A stretch of 64,000 nucleotides of DNA, from NCBI GenBank assembly GCA_977017575.1, contig CDRNVI010000063.1, forward strand, positions 124,001 to 188,000, in the 5' to 3' direction. The notes under the pieces were generated by a model. That model ran no database searches, was not told the DNA's origin, and worked only from the letters and a program-made list of their open reading frames with translations. This document shows positions 48,970 through 59,757 of the stretch, one piece after another. Position 1 is the first letter of the stretch, and each line of letters begins with the position of its first letter. The position numbers were made by a program, and so were the translations under genes. This stretch comes from Paramoeba atlantica (Eukaryota > Discosea).

Positions 48970-51900
48970 CTGTGACCCCCCCTTTAATATGCACCCCCTT
49001 CTTACCCCCCTTTAATATGCACAAAATGGAGGCTGAAGAAAATATGTGTAGTGGGACCCCCCCTTTAATATGCAGAAAATTGAAGTTGAAGAAAGTTCGT
49101 GTGGTGGGACCGATTTGATTTTTTCTTTTTTTATTCTGTTTGGAAAGTCACTTAGGCTACCAACTTCCAACAATAAACTTCCAACTTCCAACAATAAGTT
49201 ACTCAATACTGTAGACTTTTTAGCTTTCTCTATCTGCTCTATCTGTTTCTCTTCGTCAACACATGCCGCACACGGACGGTGTACCGACAACCGTGTATAT
49301 GATAAAAGGTCCGCTGTCGAGTTGGGCTCGGTCAGCGCCACCCTCCCCCCAGGTAGGGGAACGGGCACCTGTTCTACAAACGAAAGCACCTCCAACGGTA
49401 AACGAAAAAAAGAGGCAGCGAGTTGAACTCACAATTTACGACAAACGCGAGATTTGTCGATCCCAGGATTCGGTGAAGGCTATTCGAGAAAAGTACGGGA
49501 TATCTCGAAGAACAGTGTACGACATCCGTGCGACTGGAATATTGAATTATCAAAAGTTAATAAATCGAGATATGGGGAACCAGCATCGTAACAGAGGGTT
49601 TAACACCAAAGGAGGTGATTACAACGACCCGGAGTCTGTCACGTACAATAAGGCAGAGGCAATGTATGAAATTCATCGTGCTTGTGAAAAGGCATCTTCC
49701 TTGTGGTGTCCCTTGACCAAATCCATTGTAATCGATCTAATACGCCAAAACACGAAGTTGACTTCGGTTTCAGCATTGGAAGACACATATGCACGCTTCC
49801 GGAAGCATTATGGGTGGGTTTGGAGAAGGTGGGGAAGGATACAGTGCCTGGCTCCGGCAGACGTGGAACATAGGATATCACAGTGGGCGCAAAACTTTTA
49901 CTTTCAGAATGCTGTTCGGAAATATTTTTTCCGAATATTTTTTTCGGGGACGAAACGGCGATGTTCGTAAACGGTGAGGTACAAGGATATACGCTAGCGC
50001 AGATCGGATGCCCGCAACCGAAGGTGTTCGACACAAATCCCAAGGAAACTGTTACCGTCTTCCTGGCTGGAATATATGACTTTGCTCTAGATAAGGTTTA
50101 CCCTCTTTACCCAACTGTTATATTCAACCACAGCGCCAAGAATCGTGAAAGTTCTGGCATTTATGCTGAAATGACGCGCCAGGCTTCCGCTCTTACTGGA
50201 ATATACGCGGATGTTAGTCAATCTGGTTGGGTAAAGGGAGTTATTTATCCGCGAATGCTTCATAAGTATCTCCCCTATACGCTCGAAAACCCATCTACCG
50301 TCATTATTACGGATGATTATAGCGGGCACCGAACAGATAATATTCCTCCAAATTGCGATCCACATACGATACCAGGAGGTTGCACAAAGGCGATACAAGT
50401 GCATGACCGAGTTTTTAACCGATTATTCAAGCGTGAATACAATGAGATTCTGACTGGCGACTCGACAACACTTCTCAGAAAGTATCTCGCGCTCTGGTAC
50501 TACAGTGGATAAAAGATGCGCACTCACGCGTGTGGTTGAAAAATAAGAATTCCATATTATCTGTCGTCCGTATATATATCCAGCGACCTGCAACGGAGTA
50601 CCCTTGGGTAGAAAAAGCCAAACCTGGGTCCAAAACATCTGACACGGAAACCAAAAACCAAGACGAAAACTGTTTGACCACGAGCGAAACCTCACAGATC
50701 GATGCTCCTCCCATAATTGGTGTAGATAGTTTACTGAGCACTGGGAGTCATGATAATGAATGGAAGCGCTTTCGCGGTCCTAAGCGCTTCCTTACAACTC
50801 ACGCTGTTGACACGCTGTGTCAAAACGTAATAAGGGCTTATCGGCTGTTATCCCGTGCAGAGAACGAAATAGTTTTTTTGAATACTGGAAAGACAAGATT
50901 GATGTGAGGATTCAATCGCCCACCTTCTGATCTAATCACCACAGATTCACGCATTGTTGCCGTTCTCTTCTTTAACAATCACCTTATTTTGGTAGAACTC
51001 CGAAGGTCCCTGCTCACAGTGTATGACAGCTATGAGGCGTATTCTCCATTCGCCCGAAGCGACTTTTTAAAATTATTCTTGGAACGGGCAACTCCTCTTC
51101 TTGGGCAAGAAAGTGGGAACAATCGTGTTAAATATGAAAAGGTCTTGCAGCAGGAGCCTATGCTAAATGAATGCGGATTGCATGTTGTTAACAACTTATG
51201 CTCTTTGTTATTCTACCCTGCAACTTTTTCTAGGGTTGACAATGTGCTTGTCAGAAAAAATCTTTCCAGGTCCTGGTGGCCTCGTGGTCCAGGAATTCCT
51301 CTACCCCCTGAACGAACAACAAATTCCGAAGAAACCCTTGGAGAAGTGTCCGTGGAGAACGTGTGAAGATGATTCTGATTCTGATTGTTCTATAATTGTG
51401 AATTTAGTGAATGATTTGAACTTTGAAGATGAGTCCGTTAACAGTTGAAAACTTTATGGGGTCAAGGACATTGTCAAGAAAATGTTGGGGCTTAGCGAAC
51501 CTCACCTCCCGAGCTTTATTTCCGTCCACAGCAACGGTTCATATTGTAATATTATTTTTTACCACGGAACTGGGCTTTTCTGTGGTTTTTACTCGGTGTC
51601 GTGTAAGTCCTCGTAGTGATTCTCCAGGCATATTCTACTATGGGCGTTCAACAAACTCGAAATAATATTATAGTATCCTATGAATCAGTTACATTAGTAA
51701 CTAGTATTTAGGTATACACATTTTTTTATATTTTTTACTTTAAGCACTTTCTTGTTTATTAGTGTTACACAAGCTTCATGAAAAATATCTTTGCTCGAGA
51801 ACAGTTCCTTCACTCTCTTCCCCTCCGTCATCGACCCTTGCTTCGCCACCGATGTCATTGGTACCATGTACGCACTTTCCACCATCCCCCTTGTTTCACC

Positions 51901-52061
51901 CTTTTCTTCCCCCCTTTATTATGTACCCCCCCTTATTATGCCCCCCCCCCCCCCTTTATTATGCACCCCCCTTTATTATGCACCCCCCCTTTATTATGCA
52001 CCCCCCCCTTTATTATGCACAAACTCCAAAAACGTGTGCATATTAAAGGGGGGGGTCACAG
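48970..52061 (+). mobile_element. pogo-Ulp1 DNA transposon, copy 2 (decayed)
   Basis: Terminal inverted repeats CTGTGACCCCCCCTTTAATA (left) and the inverse (right), TA at 48968-48969 and 52062-52063, same structure as copy 1. Subterminal repeats are amplified: extra CCCTTTAATATGCA words at 49005 and 49055, and about five CCCTTTATTATGCAC units at 51950-52020. The transposase gene inside has several frame disruptions. It lies about 190 bases upstream of an LRR gene. Confidence 0.8.
49263..51448 (+). pseudogene. pogo-Ulp1 transposase, frame-disrupted
   Basis: The order of parts equals copy 1: start MPHTDGVPTTVYMIKGPLSS, CENP-B-like HTH (ELTIYDKREI, YGISRRTVYDI), FRKHYGWVWRRWGR, GDETAMFVNGEVQGY, VIITDDYSGHRTDN, VHDRVFNRLFKREYNE, and the protease block with NNH, VYDSYE, QQEPMLNECGLH. 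At least four frame changes or stops lie between about 49940 and 51370. The three Asp codons and the protease His, Asp, Gln and Cys are all still readable. This conservation between divergent copies supports the protease domain being a real part of the protein. Confidence 0.8.
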
Positions 52062-52082
52062 TAAGTTAACGGGGGGGTACGG

Positions 52083-52359
52083 TGTGACAGATAACTAGGG
52101 GGTTCAATGTGTGACAGATAACTAGGGGAGGGGGGGGCGGTCACCAAAAAAATAGAAAGAGGAAGTTAGTGACAAAAAAGACGCCTTTAACCCCTATAAG
52201 ATTTTTGTCCACCCGGGATTTCTTTCTTTTCTTCCTATGCACGATCACTCACTTTCAAACTGATAAGAAAGGAAATAAAAGTTTTGTTTTTTTGAAAAAG
52301 ACGAAAAACGTGACAGTTAACTAGTGGGGGGATCACGTGTGACCGATAACTAGGGGGTA
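52083..52359. repeat. Direct repeats GTGACAGATAACTAGGGG
   Basis: Two copies at about 52083-52130 and two variant copies (GTGACAGTTAACTAG, GTGACCGATAACTAGGGGG) at about 52310-52359 in the same orientation. Probably subterminal motifs of a small element; ends not defined. Confidence 0.55.
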
Positions 52360-52494
52360 CAGTAAAATAAGCTTGCGTAGAGTAAAATAAAAGTACTGTC
52401 CCCTCTATTTACTATTTAGTACCTTGCCCCCTCTATTTAGAGGGTTGAAACCTACGAAAGGCAAAACCTGGCAAAACCCGCATATTCCTCATTG

Positions 52495-52610
52495 GAGAGT
52501 ATGCAGTAGGTCTGTGTAAGTTCGTGTTGGTCCGTGACGAGCTGTGTAGGTACGTGTAGGTTCGTGGTAATCCGTGTAGATTCGTGTAGGTTCGTGTAAG
52601 TTTTTTTTTG
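52495..52610. repeat. Short tandem array GTGTAGGTTCGT
   Basis: About nine degenerate 10-12-base units reading gtgtaggttcgt or gtgtaagttcgt, ending in a run of T. A matching shorter array with the same T run lies at 54607-54668. Confidence 0.7.
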
Positions 52611-54179
52611 ACATTTTTTGAGAAGGTTCATTGGCTCGGCCGCTAGGATGATTGCATGTAACTAAAGTAGACCGAATTAAACCACTGTCCGGGTTAATAT
52701 TCCCGGTAGGAATAATAAGAGGGTATAGGAATACAACGAGGTATAGGATTATTAGAAAATTAGCAGAAAAGGACCAAAACATTTTTCCCGCCGCTTCGCG
52801 GCACGATCTTTGATCTTGTCCTCGTTTGGGTCTTGTGTGTGCTTGAAGCTCGCTATTTTGATGAAAGAAACATACAAAAAAGGGATTTTCGAGGGGTGAG
52901 TTGTGTGGATCTCAAGCAAAGACAGGGTAGGTGTCGGGGAGAGGGGGGTAGGAATATTAAGCACCGTTGGGACGACTTAGAGGGGTGACTCTAGGTGGGA
53001 GCGCCCGGGAGCGCCTAGGATATCTTTCGTTAAATTTTTTTTCCTTAGTTTCTTAATATTTTAGAAGTTTACTGGGAGCGCCTGGGCAGGAGTCACCCCT
53101 CTTAATATTCCTGGTAGGAATAATACGAGGGTGTAGGAATATTAACCCCGCAAAAAAAAGCGAAAAGTTTCAATGATGGACCCGGGCTAAGTTTATGAAG
53201 TTTTGCGAGTGTCTTATAGGACTTAAGTCGTTCTTAATCGATCACGAGTGCCGTGCGCATCTCGGGGCACACGCGGGAGGAAGATAATCACAGGGGGCGG
53301 TGCTTCTTCGCCATGAATCACCAATAAATGTACCAATTTAAAAAAAATGTACTCAGTGAAAAAAAAATCAACTTTTTTGCGGTTACGTTTTCCGGTTTAG
53401 GTATGATACGGGTGTCCACGAGTGAAAAGGACCTTGGATTCGGAACGATTGGGCCGAAAAACAGTCCCAAACAAAATATTTCCAAAATCGGACAAAATAT
53501 GAGACCTGTAGGGGGGGGGGGGTAAAAGAGGCTGAACACTACTGTATAGGGTCGATCATGCGTTTTTGGAACGGTTCTGCAGTCTGCTATGAGATAGATT
53601 TTTGGAAAATAACGGCGAATTCGTGAAGATCTGTGGGAGAGCTCAACCGAAAAAATACTTCCGACCTGAGGAGAACATAAATTGTAAGTTAAATATTAGT
53701 GACAAAACACGTTTTTTCGGATTTTTCAGAAGAAAAATTTCAATAATTCACCGATTTTTATAATTTTTTCCCAACTTTCACCACGCCCACCTAGGACCCA
53801 GGGGGGGTGATAGGCAAAGCAAGGATGGGAAATGCACTAGTTTTCGAGATCTGTTGAATGTCGAAGGAATTAGGTCAAAAGCTCGCACGGTGCGCTCTGG
53901 AGCCCGGGGGGAAACCAATAACTGGACTGTATAGCAACCAATGCGCTGTTCACAAATAGCTCATGTACGAAATAAATGAATAAGAAATCAGTGCGAGTAA
54001 ACGCAGATGAAGATAACTCGCTTGAGGAAAACGAATCTCTTTCATGCACAACTGCGTCACTTGACTCTTCGTCATACAATTCCAGGAAGTTCGCCATATT
54101 TGGAAATTTCGAGGAAAAGTAAAATAAAGGTTAGAGAAAAGCAAAGTAAAATCTCTCGAAAAAAATAGCTCTCCTGATA
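52611..54179. other. Repeat-rich, no gene recognised
   Basis: Contains the GC palindrome at 52789-52802, two copies of a TATTCCyGGTAGGAATAATA phrase (52697 and 53107, both with TTCC before GGTAGGAATAAT) and two GGGAGCGCC clusters near 53000 and 53072. No ORF with recognisable features. Confidence 0.45.
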
Positions 54180-54310
54180 TGCTATTAATAGAGGGAACGT
54201 GAATATCTCAAATTTTTGAACGTTAAAGTGATGCTGTAGCCCCCTAGGCTCCTTCTGATGAAAAAGAAAAGGTTCGCTTATTCATTGTGGGGTATTATTT
54301 CAGACGGTTA
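54180..54310. repeat. Mariner-like end relic
   Basis: GGGAACGTGAATATCTCAAA and the following GAACGTTAAAGTGATGCTGT block match the right-hand part of the elements at 25407 and 59758, ending in GTGGGGTATTA in place of the full terminal repeat. Confidence 0.55.
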
Positions 54311-54511
54311 TATGCAAAAATAGGGGGCTAGACCGTGAATTTTAGGCTGAAAAGATCACATTTCTCCTCCAAGTAATTTTTTTTGCAAAAGTGAAGTTTG
54401 AGAGTATTTTTACGTCGAGTCATTGTCATAAGAAGTACACTGCGGATTTTATTCTTATTATAGCAGCCATGGTACCCCCTGGAGAACCGTTCCATTTTTC
54501 ACGATCGACCT

Positions 54512-55100
54512 ATAAGTTGAAAACAACCACCGCGCTTAACGAAGAGCCTAAAAAAGAAAAATATTAAAAATGAACTAAAGTAAAACTACTAGAAATCGGA
54601 AAAAAAGTGGGTCTGTGTAAATCTGTGTGAATTCGTGTAGATCCGTGTAAGTTCGTGTAGGTTTTTTTTGAACCCCAACCTAGTCCATCTGCAGACTCTC
54701 CATTGACGTGGCGAAGGAAACTACTCTGTCAAAAATAGTGAAGAACATACTTGATCTCCATCGTGCGCTGCAAAACATTTTCGCGCCACAAAAAATTAAA
54801 ATTTTGAAAAAAATATTTTTCGAAATACACCCCCAGAAAGGGTAGCCGAGGCCACCCCCGTACTCGGGCACGACTCCCCCTGGTATCAACAGGACGGGTC
54901 CGCCAAGTTCGTTTTTTTCTGAAAATAAAGTTGAGAGAAAGTCAACTTGGCGAAAAACATGGCTTAAAAAACAGCTTTTCAAAAAAGTTTCACCTAAAGT
55001 AGTTTGAGAGTTTGGGACCTATACTAGCTTTCTACGACGTTGTTTTCACAAGATACCCCTTCTTGAAGACGTAACGCGTCTCCCAAAATGACGCCCACAA
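54512..55100. mobile_element. Degenerate hairpin-ended repeat pieces
   Basis: A half palindrome (AGTTGAAAACAACCACCGCG) at 54512-54560 and body sequence at 54680-55100 (GGTAGCCGAGGCC, GGACGGGTCCGCCAAGTTCG, AGTTTGAGAGTTTGGGACCT) match copies 1 and 2. The 54607 array is inserted between them. Confidence 0.55.
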
Positions 55101-56184
55101 AAATAGTTCCTGGCAAAACCAGGCAAAACTTAACAGGTTTCAACCCTCTTAGTGTTTAATTTCAAAGGTTCGTAGAAATTGGCGCCGCGAAGCGGCGCCG
55201 TTTTCTTTTCCCCTGTAATATTCGATTTCGTCTAATTTAATCTACTCATTCGAAATAGAAGTGGAAAAAGTTTCTTTTTCTTGATACATTCCTCTTCTTT
55301 GTATGTCGATTGGACCTCTTTCTGGCTGGTGCAGATCAAGACAACCGCTTCCTCGGGTTGGTTCATTGACTAACCAGATTGCCTCAAATGTTGATGTGAC
55401 GTCCGTCCTCGAGGAAGCATTGCCACACACAAAAGCCAGTCTTTCAATGTAAGACAAGCTGACGATTAGCAGATCGAGCGAGAGTGCAAAGTCGCTATCA
55501 AAGAAGTATAAAGTGACAGAGCAGTGTATTTATCAGATCAAGCGAATCGGTTCTTAGTTTATCAAGAACGAGTAAACCGTGGTGGGAGTTCTATAAAAAA
55601 AGAAAGGAACGCTAATCCGTATTGTTTGAGCTAATGGAAAAAGGTGTATTTCGTAGCGACTCGGGCTCCCCTACTTAGTGTTTAATTTTGCCCAATTCTA
55701 CTAAACACTAAATAGGGGGGGGGACGGTGTACACGTAGGCACGCAGAAACACACAGGTAATTTTCTGTGCACACCCTGGAGTAAGTGGCTTGTAAGTTAC
55801 AATACTACCCACTTACAAGGTTGTAAGTTACAATTTTAACTTACAAACTACAAGTAACTTTCATGGGGTGGTAGCGATTGCAAGATACTATTGCAATTCT
55901 CGAAGGCATTTCTCCCTCAGACAAGCTGCGACTTCAAGTCAACCGTGTGTGTTTGTGTTGTGAGTCATATGAAATAGTTAGCGCTGTTCCTACGATAAAA
56001 CGTATTGACAGCATCCTACCAGGTTCCACTCATGACAGGCTGCAACGGATAAGCAACTCTGTGGACAGTGGATAGAGAATGATATTGAAATGCTGACTTC
56101 TACGTAGCCACGAGCTTCAACAGTTTAACATTTTTCAACGTTAAACTACCTTTGCATCACTTTGTGCAGCTGCGAAGTACGTGT
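55101..56184. other. Repeat-rich, no gene recognised
   Basis: Carries the perfect GC palindrome at 55181-55199, CTAAACACTAAATAGGGGGG near 55700 and alternating GTAAGTTACAA inverted words at 55788-55862. A plus-strand frame of 65 residues at 55878-56075 is unrecognised and not called. Confidence 0.4.
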
Positions 56185-58164
56185 TCATTGTTTCGCATTG
56201 CTTTCTAGTACGACATCTAGTGCGTTGTTTCCAGTTCTGTTACGAACGTAGGAAAGGAAGGGTGCAGAAAGTTCCCCATAAGGAGGCCGTAGCTTTGTAA
56301 TGAGTAGCGTGAGTCGAGATGCCGAATGCAAGTCGCCAAGAGCCAGAAGCCGCCGAATAAGCACCATCAGAGGATAGGAATCTAGTACGACAGGAGGTTC
56401 ATAGTTTTGCATCAATCTTAGCGTGAGTTCGAGGGCATCGGTCATGTGATCATAGGTTAAAAGTTGCTGAACAGCTAAATCAAGTACTTGAGGTGTGATC
56501 GCCACACCCTTAGCTTCCATTGCTTCCACAACTGAGAGGGTGATTGATGCCTTTATGTGATGATGTCCACATGCATACAATGCACAATGAAATGAAGTTG
56601 CATCAGCATTCAGTCCAAAGATACCTTCAATCGCTTCCAACCTCTCAAAGGTACGAAGTTCGTCGCCTTGCAACGCACATGCTAAAACCACTAAATTGAG
56701 AGAGCCGAGTTTCACCGCAGGAGTTTTTGTCGTGTCGTCTTTACACTGTATCGAATCGCGGTGTACGGTCTCCAGGAAATAATATGCACTATCGACCCGG
56801 GCCTGCGAGCACAGTTCCTGTCCCAGCAGGTGCATGACAGCCATTCCGCGGGAGGACACATCTCCGGACCAATCCTCTAGCATACGCATCCCCCTCTCTA
56901 CGTTTCCCCGGGAGAACAGTGCGTGTACCATTGTGACGACATCACGCTGCTCGGCTAGCACTCGCCGCTGAGTGTTTGGGAGTAATGAAATAATTTTGTC
57001 AAAAGTTTCTACATCACGGTAGCGCCAACACTGCCGTTCCATGTGCCGCAACACAGAGGGAGATAAAGCCCGTGCTACCTCGCTGGTGTGTTTCTCATAT
57101 AGGTTGACCTCGGGGAAGGTGCCAGTAAGATCAGGGTTATTTTGAGCTCCGAGACGTAATGGAGAAAAAAGGGTAGTCGAGGGTCGTTTGTCTTCCCCTA
57201 GTCCGGTAGAGGAATCCCCTACATCCACTTCTGTAGACTTGATCATGACTTTGTCCTTGGCTGCAAAAGAAATATCTTTTTCCGAACTGTCAGTTCTGTC
57301 TTCATCGCTCGTTGACAGAATATTTTTTTGAGGTATGCTTGAAGCGGAGTTTGCTTGCGTGGCAGCAAAGGAAATTGTGCGATACATGAGGTCTAATAAT
57401 TCCGGAAGAACGGAAGGCGCAAAGGAAACATCGCGCGCTGCCCAATAGATCCATAGCGTTAGCCTCTCCGGTGTTAGTTCGGGCTTGTAATCCTGTATCG
57501 GAGCGTCAGGCCACCTCACTTTCTTTTCTATGTTAGTCGAATCTGGTAGGCAACGTGACAAGGTGTCCAACATTACTTGAGAGGACGGCCAACATCGCGC
57601 TAATGCTTGAAATAGACTGTGATAGGCATCGTTCGGGGCGCGTAGTTGCCGGCGCTCCATTTCCTCCCACAGGGCCGTAGGATCCGTACCATTTTGTAGT
57701 TGTAATGCTATCATGTTTTGGTACGTATGGGCATTTTTCTCCAGCCCTAGTGCATGAATTCGTTGCTCCACGTCACACAGTATAGATGGCGTCACAACGT
57801 CGGTGCACTCCAGTAGGCAAGCAAGGTAGGTGTTAAAAAGCTCCAGCACATAGCTCCGGGTGTTACAGCTCAACGTGAGATCAAGTATTTTGTGCAGCCA
57901 GGCGGTGGATGTGCCTCTCGTTGTGTACGCTCGCAGAAGATGGATACCAACTAATGCTGCTTCTTCCGTCTTTCGTACGTAGGATGCCATTGTGCGACCT
58001 TCTTGGAGGAAGGTGTCGAATTCGGTACAAATAGAAAGAGCTACCTCGTTGCGACTACGGTCGGACTGCGTTATCTCTGCGAATCTTACACATGGTCTAA
58101 GCTTCGACACTGTGTCACTTGTGAGTACGCTGTATACCTGCCAACGTCTACATATTGAAAACAT
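56185..58164 (-). CDS. Pentatricopeptide-repeat (PPR) protein
   Basis: A 659-residue helical-repeat protein. Segments such as NTYLACLLECTDV, HTYQNMIALQLQNGTDPTAL, NDAYHSLFQALARCW and TSFHCALYACGHHHIKASIT fit 35-residue PPR units, denser in the N-terminal third and the C-terminal third. The centre (about 270-350) is Ser/Asp-rich and probably disordered. The N-terminus (MFSICRRWQVYSVLTSDTVS) is basic, as expected for a mitochondrial presequence. PPR proteins bind organellar RNA; this one has no added catalytic domain. The neighbours are repeats, so its RNA target cannot be guessed from context. Confidence 0.75.
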   Translation of the reverse strand: MFSICRRWQVYSVLTSDTVSKLRPCVRFAEITQSDRSRNEVALSICTEFDTFLQEGRTMASYVRKTEEAALVGIHLLRAYTTRGTSTAWLHKILDLTLSCNTRSYVLELFNTYLACLLECTDVVTPSILCDVEQRIHALGLEKNAHTYQNMIALQLQNGTDPTALWEEMERRQLRAPNDAYHSLFQALARCWPSSQVMLDTLSRCLPDSTNIEKKVRWPDAPIQDYKPELTPERLTLWIYWAARDVSFAPSVLPELLDLMYRTISFAATQANSASSIPQKNILSTSDEDRTDSSEKDISFAAKDKVMIKSTEVDVGDSSTGLGEDKRPSTTLFSPLRLGAQNNPDLTGTFPEVNLYEKHTSEVARALSPSVLRHMERQCWRYRDVETFDKIISLLPNTQRRVLAEQRDVVTMVHALFSRGNVERGMRMLEDWSGDVSSRGMAVMHLLGQELCSQARVDSAYYFLETVHRDSIQCKDDTTKTPAVKLGSLNLVVLACALQGDELRTFERLEAIEGIFGLNADATSFHCALYACGHHHIKASITLSVVEAMEAKGVAITPQVLDLAVQQLLTYDHMTDALELTLRLMQNYEPPVVLDSYPLMVLIRRLLALGDLHSASRLTLLITKLRPPYGELSAPFLSYVRNRTGNNALDVVLESNAKQ

Positions 58165-58690
58165 ACCGCTTACCGAGCCATTGAATATGTGGAAAATCTC
58201 TAATACTCCATATCATTGTGCTACGTACAAGGGATGGCACTCGTACATGGAGACAAAACATTTATAAAAATCATATACTGTCTCTTTCATAAATAATTAT
58301 AATTATTAAATATAAAACTTTTGGATTTATACTTTGAACGAGAAAGTGATATCTTAGCCCCCTTCAAGCAAAAAGTAAGGGCGGCAGCTTAGAAAAGTTG
58401 ATCTTTCACCGTTTCAAGAAAGAAGCAATCAAAGACAAGTATTCCACCACGTGACAAATCCAATGTTTGATATATGTTTTTGCTCATTTTTTTGGTATTA
58501 AATTACCTTCATCTGCGTATTCCACAAGCGCTCCGGCTCAGTCGATTTCGGACCATCACACCGTTGCTTACTGCAATCTTTGTTCTTGCACTCCCCTTAT
58601 ACTTCCAAGAAACTTACACTTCCGTCAACCGTCATTTTTGAGTCAACCAAGGAAGAGAACTCAGGTAAACTTTAAAAGACCTCAAGAACA
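58165..58690. other. Intergenic with mariner-like relic
   Basis: At 58330-58450 a GAACGAGAAAGTGATATCTT block followed by ATTCCACCACGTGACAAATC repeats sequence found at 25885-26005. No gene. Confidence 0.5.
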
Positions 58691-58769
58691 TTGGAAGCCA
58701 TTTGGGGAAGATTTACGCTCACGTAACAGGACCCGATTGGATGCAAGATGAAGACCCCATGAACCCCCT

Positions 58770-58925
58770 TTTTTTTCAATTTTTCAGTTTTGGACCACCG
58801 GAGCCCCCTTTTATAGTTTTTTCTTCTATTATATTACTGTGTTCCTCTTTGTATTTTGACTGTTTTTGTTCACTTTTTTTTCAATAATCGAGGGTAGAGC
58901 GGTAGTTTTACAACCACCGCAATGC
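58770..58925 (+). repeat. Hairpin-ended repeat, short-hairpin end only
   Basis: Matches the outer 150 bases of copies 1 and 2, from TTTTTTTTCAATTTTTCAGT through TTTGGACCACCGGAGCCCCC to the terminal hairpin GCGGTAGTTTTACAACCACC. The rest of the element is missing. Confidence 0.7.
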
Positions 58926-59455
58926 ATACTAAACGGCACATTTATAATGCATATAGCACATTCAGATGCATATTAGCACATTCACATGCATATAGCACAT
59001 TCAGGTGCATAACAGCACATTCACATGCATAACAGCACATTCTAATGCATATAGCACATTCGCATGCATATAGCACATTCACATGCATATTTCTCAATTT
59101 TGTTGATCCTTCCCTTTTAATCACAAAATTCAAAAAACGTGTAGATATTGTTGGCTCATTGGCCCGGCTGGCCCCTCCGTGCGTTCGGCCTCTCATTTCT
59201 CCCAAAACAACTACCACCTTCCCCCCCTATTTAGCGGGGGTCGCTCGGGTGGAAGGGGGGGAAGGTGGTAGTTGTGGGGTATGGAGGCCTCTCGCAACTC
59301 CGGGGCCTCACCGGGAGCAAAGGTGAGCTTCCATAGCACCCCGCACCAACTTTTCGAAAAAGTTGAAATCTGTGCCTAAAATTTTATGCATTTGAATGTG
59401 GTGTTATGCATGTGAATGTGCTATATGCATGTGAATGTGCCGGATTTATGCATGT
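58926..59455. mobile_element. Element with inverted arrays of an 18-bp unit at its ends
   Basis: The left side (58926-59095) has about nine tandem copies of atgcatatagcacattca. The right side (59385-59455) has about four copies in inverse orientation. A long hairpin lies in the middle (59199-59278), with stems around CAACTACCACCTTCCCCCC. No coding potential. It looks like a non-autonomous element with multiplied terminal binding sites. Confidence 0.6.
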
Positions 59456-59757
59456 AATATAATTTATATTACAGTTATTTTTAATTACGGTTATTTTTAA
59501 TTAAGATTATTTTTAGCCCCGAAAAAAATAACTTTTTTTTCATGTCTATCACCATCGACCTCACTTTCATACGAAACGTAAACCTTTATAAAATGATCAC
59601 AGACGAATCCAACGGCTTGGTCGCTTAAAAGCTACTCAAAAAGTATGTTCAAAAACTATTAATTTACGAGTGGACTATATTACGGTTAATTTAATTAAGA
59701 TCAATTTTAGCCAAAAATAACCTTAAAAGCGTAATTAAATAATACTGTAATTAAATA

